From assembly GCA_025558095.1 (NCBI GenBank), contig JAIVFI010000034.1, forward strand, positions 494,394 to 558,393: a DNA stretch of 64,000 nucleotides, in the 5' to 3' direction. The notes beneath the pieces are model-generated. The model was given only the letters and a program-made list of their open reading frames with translations. It was not told the origin of the DNA and did no database searches. Made by a program: the position numbers and the translations under genes. This document shows, piece by piece, positions 42,646 to 54,300 of this stretch (the stretch's first letter is position 1; every line of letters begins with the position of its first letter). This stretch comes from Hyaloraphidium curvatum. Lineage: Eukaryota > Monoblepharomycota > Hyaloraphidiomycetes > Hyaloraphidiales > Hyaloraphidiaceae.

Positions 42646-45600
42646 ATGGGTCGGAACCGGAACACGGGCGGCGCGAAGAAGGTCTCTGGCGGCGTGAAGA
42701 AGGCTAAGGTCCCCGCGACGAAGGCTTCGGACGCACCAAAGCAGACGAAGAAGCGCGGGCGCCCGCCAAAGACCGCAGCGCCGCCGGCCGGGCAGCCGGA
42801 AAGCGGAGGGGAGCCCGCCGGACAGCAGCCACAAGCTTCGGCGGGTGAGGCACCTGCAGAAGGCCGTCCTCAGCACGGAACGGTCTTCCAGCTCGAGTTC
42901 TCGGCCGCCCAAAAGAGGAGGTTGCCGGGGAAGAAGGTTACCCCGTTCACCCATGGTCTCCAGCCTTTTCCCTTCGACCTACGACGTCATCCGGAGCGCT
43001 TCGTCCTCCGGGATGGAGGGGATCCGATTTTCAAGGTCCTCAACGGGCCGGGAACCCCGGAAATGGATTCTCTCGTGACGCTTCGGCCGACCTTCATCCT
43101 TTCCCCCTGGGAGGGCTACCCGGACTTGGCGCGGCTCATTTGTCCGACGTGCGGCTTGAAGCTGAAGCCCAGTGCTTGGGTTCAAGATCTCTTCCTCATG
43201 CGTGGGCCCCATGGAGAGTTGGAACTTCTTTGCCCCCGGCGATACGTTTGCGAGAACTTTGGGGAAGCCAAGGCGGGGAAGTGCACCTTCCAAATTGGTG
43301 CCCACAACCTGCTCGATAAAATTTCCGCGGACCTGCGCTACGTCGGTAGGAACCGCTCCCCGATCGATCTTGTCGACCTCGCTCATCATTCGTCGGCAGT
43401 GTTCCCTTACGAACGGGTCGGCCACTCGTACGTGCACATGTCGTTCCTCTCGAAGGTCTATAACCTGGTGAACGAGTGCGGGGCGGGCATGACGGCTAAG
43501 ATCCTGAACGGTACGGCTCTTTCTGAACTGGTTCTTGCCCTTTCGTGACATGTCGGTTCCAGCCGACCTGGAAGCCGAACATCACGTCGTTGCGCTGCAC
43601 CTTCAACACCACGGGATGCCGGGCCCCATGCCGGATGCGGAGACGACCAGCGCATTCTTCTCTTCAGGTAACCTTTTGTGTGGCATCGTGAGGACACGCT
43701 GTGACTCCGTTCCCATAGACTCTTCGGGATCCAAGCAAACGAGCATAGATTCCTTTGTCGTGAGATCAGACTCGGCTGAAAACGACTCGGCACCTTCTCA
43801 GGCGGGGCCCTCCGACGGCACGACCGTACCGACGTTCGCCGGCCTCTTCCGGCAGAGCAGGAAGAAGCCGCAGTCGATCCAGGAGTCAATGGAGGACGAA
43901 TTCTCGTGAGTTGGGCCGCGATTCGGGCTGAGCCTTCGCCTGTGTGTTGACTTGGCGTCAGAATGGCCGGGGATGTGATCGACGCTGCTTTTGTGACTCG
44001 TCTACACGACGCAGTTTGGAACCGATACGGCGACCATCTTTTCCACTCATATCAGTACCAGGCTGACTGTGGGTTCTGGCGGAACGGATTTGGTTTCGCT
44101 AATTGGCTCATCTCCGCCGCGCAGGCCGGAACATTGCGCAGGACGGACTGGAAAAGACCGCACTGCACCAAGCTTACGTGCACGACGAGGAGAATGGGGG
44201 CCACAAGGCCCTCAACTCCAGCAAGCATGCTGACGGCGGTGCTGCCGCGGATGCCGAGAAGGATGCGGCTGCAAAGGTGAACGGCGGCCGCGTGGCGGCC
44301 GAGTCCATGAGCAGCAAACCTCAGCTGATCAAGTACATCACCGTGACTGGTACTCCTCTTGGCGCGGTGAGCCGCTCCGCGCTGCCCATGCAGCGGAGCT
44401 TCTGACGACGTTCGCAGTACATGGCCCGGAACAAGGGTGACGACGCAGCCAAGCACGGCCTAGAGGTTCTTCGTAACTCTTTGCGGGCTCAGAAAGCTGC
44501 GGGCCGTGGAATCGACGGAAAGAAGCTTGATTCGGGGAAATCTGTCGGCGCCTTTGAGGAGCCGGGGACTCCGGTCATCGTGCTCCAAGTGGACCGGTGC
44601 TGTGGCTCGCCGGGCTCTTTAGCCCCACTCGTGAAGGCTGTGTTTGGCGATCTCGAGGTCGTACGTCTCGACCATTTCCACTGGGTGCAACGGATTTGCG
44701 AGGACGTCGGGGTCACGGATTTTGTCAAGGACAAGATCATCGGCATCGTTTGGAGTTCCATTCAGTTCCCGGGAGTTGAGCTCCCCAGCGGGGAGAAGAC
44801 GCCGCAGCCGATGCTGCCACGCGAGGAAGCCATCAAGGCCTTCGACGCCGCTAAGAACGAAGCTCTTCGGTACCACGGCGGTCTTCCTCCAAAGAAGGTC
44901 GAGGTGTTTGAGAAGAACTGGGCAAACGCTCGAGTGCACCTGGAAAAGGGGTGTTTGGACGATCCAGAGATTTTGTTCTACATCGCGGCAGACGGCTCAG
45001 TGATGGTTGCTAGGGGAAGCAATCGTCTCGAGGGCTATTTTCGGCTTCTGCAGGACTGGCTCGGCCGCCACGCGAAACTCGAGGACACCATCCTGCAGGA
45101 GATTGACCATTTCGATCTCGATTACATGCTGACCGTGTTGCGCATCAAATTCGGCGACTTTTGCGCCCAGCAGTTGGGCAGGAATCCGGCTCTTTGCCAG
45201 GTGCTGGAAGCTCGGAACCGCTTGGCTCGCCAGAATGGTCACCCTGCACAATGCAACCCGCTTCTGGAGGATCACGAGTGTTTTGAGATTCGTGCCGTCA
45301 CCTCGGCGGAAGCACGGCAAGCCGGGAAGGCGATCCGGGACCAGCAGGCCCACGTCGCCGAAAGGGAAAAGGATCCGGCTGTCCCGAAGGCGCGGCCCGC
45401 CTCGCCTCGCGGATTCACTCCGAAAAGTCGTCCTTCGCACAAGCCGTCGCCGTCTCCGAAAGCTCGTGGTAGAGCCGCGCCGAACTACGGCATCAAGGCC
45501 GAGTTTCAGCGCACTGTGGCCCAGGTAAATGATTGCGATGGAGTGGATTCATGGTCTACTCAACATGTCTGCGTTCATTAGCTCGGGTCCGCCGTTGTAG

Positions 45601-46662
45601 CCACCTCAGGCTTGTTCTCGCCGGTCATTTCGTCTCCAACCGGGCCTTCGAGCCAAATGTCGCCGAAGGCTGCCTCTACTGCCGCTGCAAGCCAGCCTCT
45701 TTCGTTTCCTATGGAGGAAGACACGCTGGAGGTTCCCGTCGTTCCTTCTCTCTCTTCCGCGCCCGTGCAGGCTCTAAACCGGCCTGTGGAGCCTGTATTG
45801 GAGTGGGTGGACGCCATTTTCGGATCTCGGCTTCTGGGCTCATCCCTCGTCTTTTGCAGGACGCCGGCGCCCTTGCCCGTCGCCTTTCAGCCGTCAAGCG
45901 GTGCAATGGCCTTGAGCGGCAAGCGGAAACGTGAGGATTCGGTTCAGGGACGGGCAGATTCGCCGGCGGCACCGCGGCCGGCCTCGACGTCGGTTCCGGC
46001 GGCTAAGAAGCGGGCCATGCCGCCGGCGCCTGGGACAACATCGTCTCTGGCTCTACCCGATGCTTCCACATTGGCAGCTGGGCCCGCTTTGCTCGAGCAC
46101 GTGCCGAGGCCCCTGCACTTGCCGCCCGAGATCTCGAAAGAGGCTTGGGCCGAGGCCCTCCTCGCTGCCTTCGCTCATGTGGCCCAGAAGCTCGTCCAAG
46201 GTGCTTCGACTGTGTCGGTGAGCGGCATACCGGCTTCTCTCTGCCGTCGCGCTGGTGGTTTAACGTCAGTTGGACCGACAGGTCGCTCCTTCGTTGACCC
46301 TGCCGGAAGTTGCTGTTTCGGCCATGGAACCCGCGAAGCCCAAGGTGCGAGGGCATGCCCCAAAGGATGAAGCTCAGCTATGTCGGCGCTGCGGGCAGCT
46401 CAAGGAGGAGACATCCCGGGCTGCTCATGTCCATCGGCTGGGCCTTTGCGATGATGGATTTCGCCGTAGCGACGACACGCAGCGCAAGATTACCATCCCC
46501 GCTTACGGCACGCGCCGCGCGGAAGATGGAGGTCCCGACTGGGCCTACCTGGAGGGAGAGTTTCTCGACCTCCTTGATGCCAAGGATGCCACGCTGCGTG
46601 GCCCCCGTCTGACGGCCTACGAGGCGTTGAAGGTGGTTCTTGTGACGGAATTCCCGAAGTAG
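42646..46662 (+). CDS. DDE-type transposase-like protein, 8 exons (1213 aa)
   Basis: Exons 42646-43510, 43563-43667, 43719-43905, 43962-44068, 44125-44366, 44418-45524, 45582-46217, 46270-46662. The seven introns are 51-57 nt and every phase matches, so the gene is intact. The N-terminus is Lys-rich with an AT-hook-like KKRGRPPK. A zinc-binding module (CPTCGLKL near 166, CPRRYVC near 197) resembles the N-terminal domain of fungal transposon proteins. The core has VLQVDRCCGS (near 560), VRLDHFHWVQR (near 586) and RGSNRLEGYF (near 701), positions where DDE transposases keep acidic residues. A C-terminal CRRCGQ...HRLGLC zinc knuckle (near 1120) follows a long disordered region. Assignment to a named superfamily is not certain; KDZ- or MULE-like are candidates. 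Confidence 0.75.
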
Positions 46663-48480
46663 TAGATCGGTTTCATGTATATCATTGTGGAATTCAAGCA
46701 GGGCAACTCATCTGAAGTCCCCATTGACCGTCCTGGTGAACACGGACCCGGAAGGCGATCGTATGTGCTCGGATGCGGCCATAGAAGTGATTGAATCGGC
46801 TCCAGCGGCCATGGTAGAGGTAATGCGATGCACAGAAAGGCATGTGCTTGATGACAGGATTGAGGAGCTCGACACACCGGCGCAAAGTGGCACTACATCG
46901 GGGGAGGGCGTCGGACCTGCTAGTCTTGACCTGCTGGACCACCTACACCAAGCGAAAATCGATGGCCGGTAGCCGTTCTAGCTTCTGCGCACTTATTTAC
47001 ATCGAGTCAGCGTATTGCGCGGAGCAGACCGGGTTTGGTGCGTGGTTGCGCGCCATCGGCGTCAATTTCCACTGACGAGGGGGGGGGTCTGGGTCCCCGA
47101 GGTGCTGCGGACCTAAATTGAGATGCAGGCCGAATTCGACGCTTTCATACTACTACTTGAGGAATCGGCACGCCTCGCAGTGCTGCATTGCGTTTTGTGA
47201 GCGGGATGGCTCCGGAACGGCTCAAAATCGGCCAAAATGGGTCCGCGCCGACCGCCCGCGTTCACGCACAGGCGATTCAATCGACGCGGCTTTTCGACAA
47301 ATCGCGTATTTATATGCATTTCTAACGCCTCATAGCTGTGGACAACTTCACGTCCTCATGCGGGGGCTCCGCGAGGTCCCAAACTTGAGCATGCCGTGCA
47401 TGGAGCTCTGGGAGCGCTCGCTGACCAGTAGAGGATGGAAGAAAGCCATCATCCATCGGAATGACTTTATTGAACCATGTATGGTACATTAGAACGCTCG
47501 AGCATCTTGCTGCTCGGCATTGACGAGATGCCGGACGTCCATTCAAGTGTGCAGCTGTCAAGCCCGGCCCAGAGTGAATAAGACCTGCGGAGCTCTTCTT
47601 GCGCTCCCAAACCACGCATGTAAATGTGATTAGCTCTTGTCGGGATTTAGGCGTTTCCTCCATATCGTCCCTTCCCCACCAGGCTCGACGGGACGTGAAT
47701 TCGGGACGCTCGCTCACATTCGGCGGTCCTGCGACCTGAATAGCAAATGACTGGCCTTGAGTTCCCCAGGGAGGGAAGTACAACATCTCTTCTATCCTAG
47801 TTGGTCTCGGGGAGGAGAACCGAGCACTAGCATAGCGTGTAGTGAAGTTCCAAGATCGCGGTTCGGCGGCGGGTCTCAGAGAGTCTATCCAAGGGAGCCC
47901 TTGGATAGACTCCCCCGAACTCCGCTCGGTTTCCGATAGCGATGGCTGGAGACCCGACCGGTGCCACGAGAGAGCACCAAGCCGGACGTCCAGCGGCCTT
48001 GTCGTCTGCTTCCTACTGCCTCTGGACGGCGGCGCATCGGAACATTCCTTCCCCCTCGGTTCGTGCTCCGCCGTTTCGTGGCACGAATCCTGACCAACGG
48101 CCGTGTTCTCCCCCATTCTCGCTCCTATCTGGACCGGAAAAAGATCCTCGGTGCCTCCGTTGGGGCAGCCAACGGCTGTACAGTGCTTGGGGGCCTCGCG
48201 ATGTAGGTGCCGCGAAGCTCCTTTTCGACACCCTTGTCTGACGTCTTTGAACCCCTTCCTCCTCACTTTCCGGCCCGTCTATGGTCGCTCGCGCTCATGT
48301 TCAAGCCGGTTGCGGGCTCAGTTCGTGTGTGTGACGCTCTGGTACCCCTGTCTCTCGGCGGAACGTCTGTCGCGCTTCAGGGACCGAAACCGACCCGCCA
48401 CCGCCTCCTCATCCCGATCGAGCTTGCATTTGGCCCTCTCCTGCTTCATTGCGGGCCGCTGATTGTCCTTCTGGGCGGAG
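46663..48480. other. Spacer between transposase and recombinase, no gene seen
   Basis: About 1.8 kb, less GC-rich than the average of the window. A 314-codon frame on the minus strand (47322-48266) has no domain-like composition. The only structured feature is the palindrome at 47881-47912. Confidence 0.5.
47881..47912. repeat. Perfect palindrome, 15-bp arms with a 2-bp centre
   Basis: GAGTCTATCCAAGGG, centre AG, then its exact reverse complement. It lies 568 bp upstream of the serine recombinase ATG. The arms do not extend further. The layout matches the core of a serine-recombinase crossover site, where a 2-bp centre is exchanged; that role is inferred. Confidence 0.8.
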
Positions 48481-49534
48481 ATGGAGCCCCAGCATGCTTC
48501 CAGCGCGCTGGACGTGTCCCACCTCGTTTCGCTCGTTGGAAAGTTCGGAACCTATGCCTCGGCGGCCCAGCTCGGATCTGGGCGAGGCCTGCGCTGGATT
48601 GCCTACGTCAGAAAGTCGCTGGACGACGGGAGCGACAATCTGTCGCTCGTGGATCAGATCGGGATCATCCGGGACTGGGCAACCGCGCGCGGGGACATTG
48701 TCGTCGCGGTGCACGAAGAACTGGCCAGCGGGGCACTGCCCAAGGGGCCTGGGGCGTTCGAACGGAAGGAATTGCATGCTGCATTCGTCTCCTTGCTCGC
48801 CTCGAACGACTACGCCGGCCTGGTCGTCGTCCGGCTGGACCGGTTGTCTCGCGACATGGTTGCGACCCACAGCTACATTCAGGAGCTCACCCAGGCCCGA
48901 AAATCCTTCGTTTGCGTCAACCAGCCCGAGCTGACCTTCTTCTGGAGCGGCTCGGCGCCGTCGGCTACTTCGTGGCTGTCACTCGCAATGAACTCGCTCA
49001 TGGCACAGTTTGAGCGCGAACAGGCGAGCTTTCCCCGTCTTTTGAAGGCGTAGCACCTCTAATCATTGTTCATTTTAGGTTCGCGAACGGACCAAGACAT
49101 CCGTTGCTCAGCGAGTGCGCCGCGGCATCGGTGTCTCGCTCCACTCCCCGTTCGGGACGCAGTTCGAGGCGACCATGCCTGACGGCACGCGACGCCTTTC
49201 GTTCAGCTCCAGTGACCTCGTCGGACGCGCCCGTTCGAACGGGAAAGCTTCACCGTTGAATATCGTGGACCATCCGGCTGAGAGAGAGCAGTTCCTCTTG
49301 CTTGCCGCCTTCCACCTGTCAGCTCTTCGGAAAGGCCAGAAACGGGAGCCGCGGGAGTACGCGGATCTGCTTTCCAAGCACTCCGTGAACGTCAATCATC
49401 GGAACCCAGGAAAGCTGAGAACCAACGGGAACTTGGTCAAGGCGACGATCAAGTCGATCAAGTTCTTCTCCTCCAGGGACGGCGGTAGCTTCGAAGCGGC
49501 GGTTGCGGAGCAAATGGCAAGACTGGAAACGTGA
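48481..49534 (+). CDS. Serine recombinase (resolvase/invertase family) (332 aa)
   Basis: Exons 48481-49023 and 49079-49534; the intron (55 nt, ends CATTTTAG) requires a GC donor (CAG|GCGAGC), and phase 0 matches. The catalytic domain follows a 40-residue extension: YVRKS (active Ser near 46), VDQIGIIRDWA, then VVVRLDRLSRD (near 116-125), the conserved active-site Arg/Asp block. The long E-helix region has NSLMAQFEREQ and, across the splice, VRERTKTSVAQRVRRG. The C-terminal 130 residues are basic and unassigned, probably DNA-binding. Serine recombinases are rare in eukaryotic nuclear genomes, and the intron shows this copy lives in one. Start at the first ATG of the frame. Confidence 0.85.
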
Positions 49535-51362
49535 ACGGGGCGTTCACGATCTGTGCCAGGGGTGGGGAGGCGCGGAGGACGGGGCAGATGCCAAGATAGA
49601 CCATATCCTCTTGTAATCCTTTCCTCGACATTACTGCATCCTTATCTGTGTTTCAAGCAGTCATTTCCATTCATTTGATTCCGTCTTTGATGCCAAGCCC
49701 GCGAAATCTAGATGGTCTTGCCGGAAACGTACACGAGGAGGCAGACAGGTCACCATCGGCCACGGAGCTGCTCGTCGACATGGCATCGGCAATCCTGCAT
49801 GTTGTGTTCTCCATCTTCGGCAACCAGCCGCTTCTCGGGAGGGGTTCTGAAGTGTGGGCGAAAAGTTGGCCACATCTGAGGTGACCAGGGGACCAAGCGT
49901 CCCTCGCGTGAAGCCCCAAACAAGAGCAATCAAAAACGACATTTGCTCTCTTCACCAAAGAACCCGTTGCGCTTGATTCCAACAGGTAGATCGCGCCAAC
50001 GGCGCGCAGCGCGTCTCGAGCGTCGACAGTCCGTGAGCAGCGAGCCCGCCATAAGATCCACGTGACACGCTGAAAGAGCTCCCTCCAACGAACATCCGAC
50101 GGAGCGAAGAGCCAAGAAATGAGCACATTCGAAGGGCGAGCGCGACAAACTTCGAGCCGGCCAAATCCTGCAGCACACGAGCGACGCGGCCCATTCCGCC
50201 CGTGCCTGAGGTTTCTAAAGGTTCCCAAAAGTGCTCTCGGCGCGCGGTGCTCGAAGGCACCCGCGTCGCGTCACAGCGAGGAGATGTGCATGGTTTTCCG
50301 TGCCCCAAGAGTCCGGAAACGCGTTGCTTCAGGTTCCACTGGCCAACTGCTCCATAGAAAAGATAAAATCATCGGATAACCGTGTTTCCAGGAGGACTGC
50401 AGCCCGCGAGGCGACTCCGCGCAAGGTCCGGGAAGAGCACCATGTCCTGGACCCCGGCGCCGCAGAACTCCACATCGAGCACCAGGGAGGCAATCGGGAG
50501 GTCTCGAGACGCGCCAGGAGAGCCGGGAATGGGCCAGAATCGCGCAAAATGGCGTGGAAACGGGCTCCGGATTCGGGTCAGTAAACATTATTTTCCTTAA
50601 TAGATTTTTCAATCTCCAGGTAATCAAAAACAAAAATCGCCGCTCCGGGGCGGGGTTGGTGGGGCCCCGGTAAGAGGCCGCTGCGGGCCAACCGCGTGCT
50701 CTGCGAGCTGGACGGTGGTGGATCTTCGGGATATTAAGCCGGGAGCTCGGGTGCGTGGCGTGGATGGGGCCGTGCGACGTGCCGCGACATGCTGAGTCGC
50801 GGGGGCCCAAACCGCCCAGAAAAGCACCGTATGTAGCGGCCCATCGGACCCGTCCTAGTAATTCGGACACGAAGCGGCGTCGGGATATTGGATATGAACG
50901 CGGATGCGCTGCTGCGAGCTGTGATTTGGGCCGCGAGGGGGGTGACCTCGGAGATCACCACGGTCGGCTCGGGCGCGGAACGCTGCGGTGGCCCGAGACT
51001 GCACCCGGCCGGGGCGGCGGCCCTCAGGCAGAAACCTGCATCGGGATACGGGCCGCCGCCAGGATCTGCGGCTCTGCGGCGTGGTATGTGAGACAGCGCG
51101 CGGGACGCCGAGCGCCCGGCGGTAGATAGGCGGAATGGGTCGGGAAGCGGTAGACTGCAAAACCATGGTGGCAGCACGGCGAGCATGGTCCCCGATCGAG
51201 CGCCGGACAGTGGGTTGAGAGGTGGAGGTTGTGGTGGCGAAAAGGTGGACGGCTCAAAAGGACCGACCCCCGTGGACGGCTCAAAAGGACCGCGCCCCCG
51301 GGGGCCCCACCTCTAGACCCTGATCTTCAGGCACCACCAACCACCGCCCCAACCGAACCGCC
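49535..51362. repeat. Gene-free repeat-bearing region, right side of the mobile island
   Basis: No supported gene over 1.8 kb. The part 50640-51130 contains the family also seen at 41.8-42.2 kb, including GGGATATTAAG (near 50728) and GGGATATTGGATATGAA (near 50881). A pair of direct GGACGGCTCAAAAGGACCG copies lies at 51246-51292. Confidence 0.5.
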
Positions 51363-54300
51363 ATGGGCTCGGCGACCCCTGGAGATCGTCGGCGATTGGC
51401 CCGCCTCTTCGTCGCGGCCGTCTCGCCGTTCTTCGTCCTCCTCGTGGCCGTAGTCTTCGACCATCGGCTGATCCAGGCAATCCAACCATGGCAGACCGCC
51501 CGGGCGCGGCCTGGTATCGCGCATCCCGACTGCGCCGGTTACGGTGCTTCCGTCGCGCTGGCGTGCTTCGAAGCGACCGGGATTGGCATCGCGCGGGTCC
51601 CGGACCCGTGTTTCTCCGCGACCCCGTTCGTTACCTCCGCAGACACTTCGCCTCTTTTCCGGCCGACGGACACCACCCTCCTCGGCGCACATATCGACAT
51701 ACTCTTCTTTTGGCCCCGTACGGTCGCGGCGCTCGCCTTCATCGCCGCCCTGCGAGTTGTGATCCCCCTCGCCGCCGCCGCGCTTTTCCCCACGATCGTC
51801 TGCACCCCGTTGCTCGCCTCCGCGGCGCTTGCATTCCTTGCAGTCTCATGTATCCTGTCACCTCTGTCTGCCGCCGGGCTCGTCCGCCTCGCGCGGCGCC
51901 GTGCCAGTGGACCGTTGCTGGGCCGCCGCCGCCGCTCGCCTCGTCGGCGCATGACCCCCCGCCCGCGCTGCCGTCCGCGTTGCAGCCCGTTGACGCCGAC
52001 GGTACGGGTGAAAGCCGGCGGAGCGCCGCGTCTCGCGACAACCAAGATCCGGGCGCCCGTGCTGTGGCGTATTGCCGCGGCTGTGGTGGAATGGCTGTCG
52101 CGGGCTCGGGCATCAGCGGCCCAAAGGTTGCGCCTGTGCGTCGTGAAAGCCCTGGCTCACACGCCGCCCGTGGACCGGCCTCGGGGGCCGACGCCACGAC
52201 TCCCCCGCCGCAGCGCCGTAGCCCCCATGCCTCTCCTCGCAATGTTGCTGGCTCTCCTCGCCCTCTTCCCCCTGCCCACGGCCGCCACGGACTCGCAGCA
52301 GGCTACTGCGGGTGTCGGCTGGATGCATGGTGCAGCGTTGGCGGCGCTGTTGGCGGCGGCATCCGCCCAGTTTGGTGCGAGTTCAGATGGCCCGAGCAAC
52401 CCCCCGGTGAGTTCTCGCTCGCTCGGAAGAAGGGTCAATCGTATGACCGACGGATGCATCCCCAAGCTGCTTTGGACGCTCGCCAAGATGGGCAAGCTCA
52501 TGCCCTGGGACCAGCCCATCCCTGCGAACCCCCCGCTTACCGAGGACCCGGAAGACCCCGAGGACATCGATCCGGCTGCGGAGGACGATGCCGGTTCCGC
52601 CGCCGGGGCCGGGATCCCGGCAACGCACGCGACGGCGACGACCGGCGAGACCCCGCTGCCTCTGCCCTCACCCGATCCCACGCCCACTCCCGCCGAGGAG
52701 CAGGACGCCGCCTCAGCCCTCGGACCCGCGCCCGGGCATGCAGTTGAGCACGCGGAGACGCCCGATCCTGCTCTGGCATCTGCAGCCCCCGACAGCCTGG
52801 CGGCGGCGCAGCCCACCCTCCCCGCGCTCCGGCCAGACATCCCCCTCATCAGGCAGCCGCCAGAGGTGGTCTACGCGACGGGCAGCGTACGCCGACCCAA
52901 GGACGCCTTCGTGCGCGTGCATCGCGTGACGTACGCGAACGTTGATCGGGTGACAACTGTGGAGGTGGCCGAGAAGGCCAAGAAGAAGCACGAGGCGGCG
53001 TTCAAGAACGGTGAGCTATCCCGCGAAATCGTCGTCCTCCGCGCGCTGACGTCGACCTGGCAGCCGGCCGCGACGAGTACGAGGCCGCGTCCACCGAGGC
53101 GGTCGAGGCCGAGGGCATCGGCCAGCCCCCGCCCAAGACCACGTCCGACACGGGGATGGTCTACACGGAGAACGGCGAGATCAAGGTCGAGCGCGCCGAC
53201 AGGCGGCTCCAGCGGCTGCTCGACCTGTTCCGCGTGACTTTCACGGGGACGCAGGCGCTGAAGCGTTTCGAGCTCAAGAAGGTCGGCGACGCCGACATCG
53301 TCAAGTTCGCCCTCCTGCACAACGCGGACTTCGTCTCCGAGTCGGACGCCTCCATCCACTCTCTTACAGCCGCCGTCAGGGCCGCGGAGAAGGCGTTCGA
53401 GGACGAGGTGGAGGCCCGCCGCGCAGAGCAGGACGCCGCTCGCCGTGCCGCTTCCGGGCCGGCCGCGGACGGCGCGGAGGGCGAGGACGCCGGCGGGGAG
53501 GGTGGCGAGGGAGCCAACGGCGAGGGGGATGGTGGCGGTGGCGGCGGCACGGTGCCGACCAAGCGGAAGCTGCAGGTGGGCTTGAGTCGTTTTGAGGGTC
53601 GGGTTGGGGACTCACCGTCAGCCAGACCGCAGCCGACAAGCTCCCCCACCCCTCCCCCGCCGACCACCCTCACCGAAAGTCCGAAAGGGCGAAGAAGCAG
53701 CGCAAGGCGGCACAGAGCGACGGCACCAACCCCGCTCCGCCGAAACCCAGCCACGGCAGGCCCCGGCGGCCCAAGGCTCCCGGCCCCGCCGCCACGCGCG
53801 TCCCTCCCCCGACGGATGCGCTGCTCCGCGACCCCGCCTGGGCCGCAGCCGGGCGCGCGTTCCTTTCGGCTCTTTTAAATGCCGTGGAGAGCCGCCTGAA
53901 GGATGAATGGGCGGCAGCTTGGTCGCTCCGCAGCACGGAGACGGACGTCTTCGACGCGGTGGAGCTGCGGATCAAGGCGTGGCCTGGCGCCCCCGACGCG
54001 CCCCTGATCCCCGCTGCCGAGCTGGAGGGGAGCCGCGCGCGCCCCGCGGACGAGGACGACGGCGAGTACGAGGAGGACATCGAGTGGCCGCCGGGCTTGG
54101 GCCCTGAAAGCAACGCCGCCGACCGCGCGGACTCGGAGAGCGAACGCAGCGACGAGGAGTGCGAGTTCGACCCCATGGATGTCGACGAGGACGCCATGGA
54201 TTTGGACGACGATGCCTCCTCGGAAGGCTCCGCGCCCGGCGGCCCGACCTTGCGGTCCTCCGGCTCCCCGCTTTTCAAGATGGCCAAGGGGGAGGCCGAG

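Larger units (their letters stand above)
42646..49534 (+). mobile_element. Candidate mobile island: transposase-like gene plus serine recombinase
   Basis: Two genes of recombination enzymes in the same direction, separated by 1.8 kb without other genes. Diverged repeat copies flank them (41.7-42.2 and 50.6-51.1 kb). No terminal inverted repeat or target-site duplication was identified by eye, so whether this is one element, two, or a nested pair is open. Confidence 0.4.

Noticed and set aside
42646-46662. TnpB/Fanzor nuclease in the mobile island
   Set aside because: No RuvC-type motif set or characteristic zinc finger spacing was found; the VRLDHFHWVQR and RGSN motifs point to a DDE-type transposase.
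47322-48266. 314-codon minus-strand frame upstream of the serine recombinase
   Set aside because: No domain, no splice context and biased composition; it spans the palindrome.
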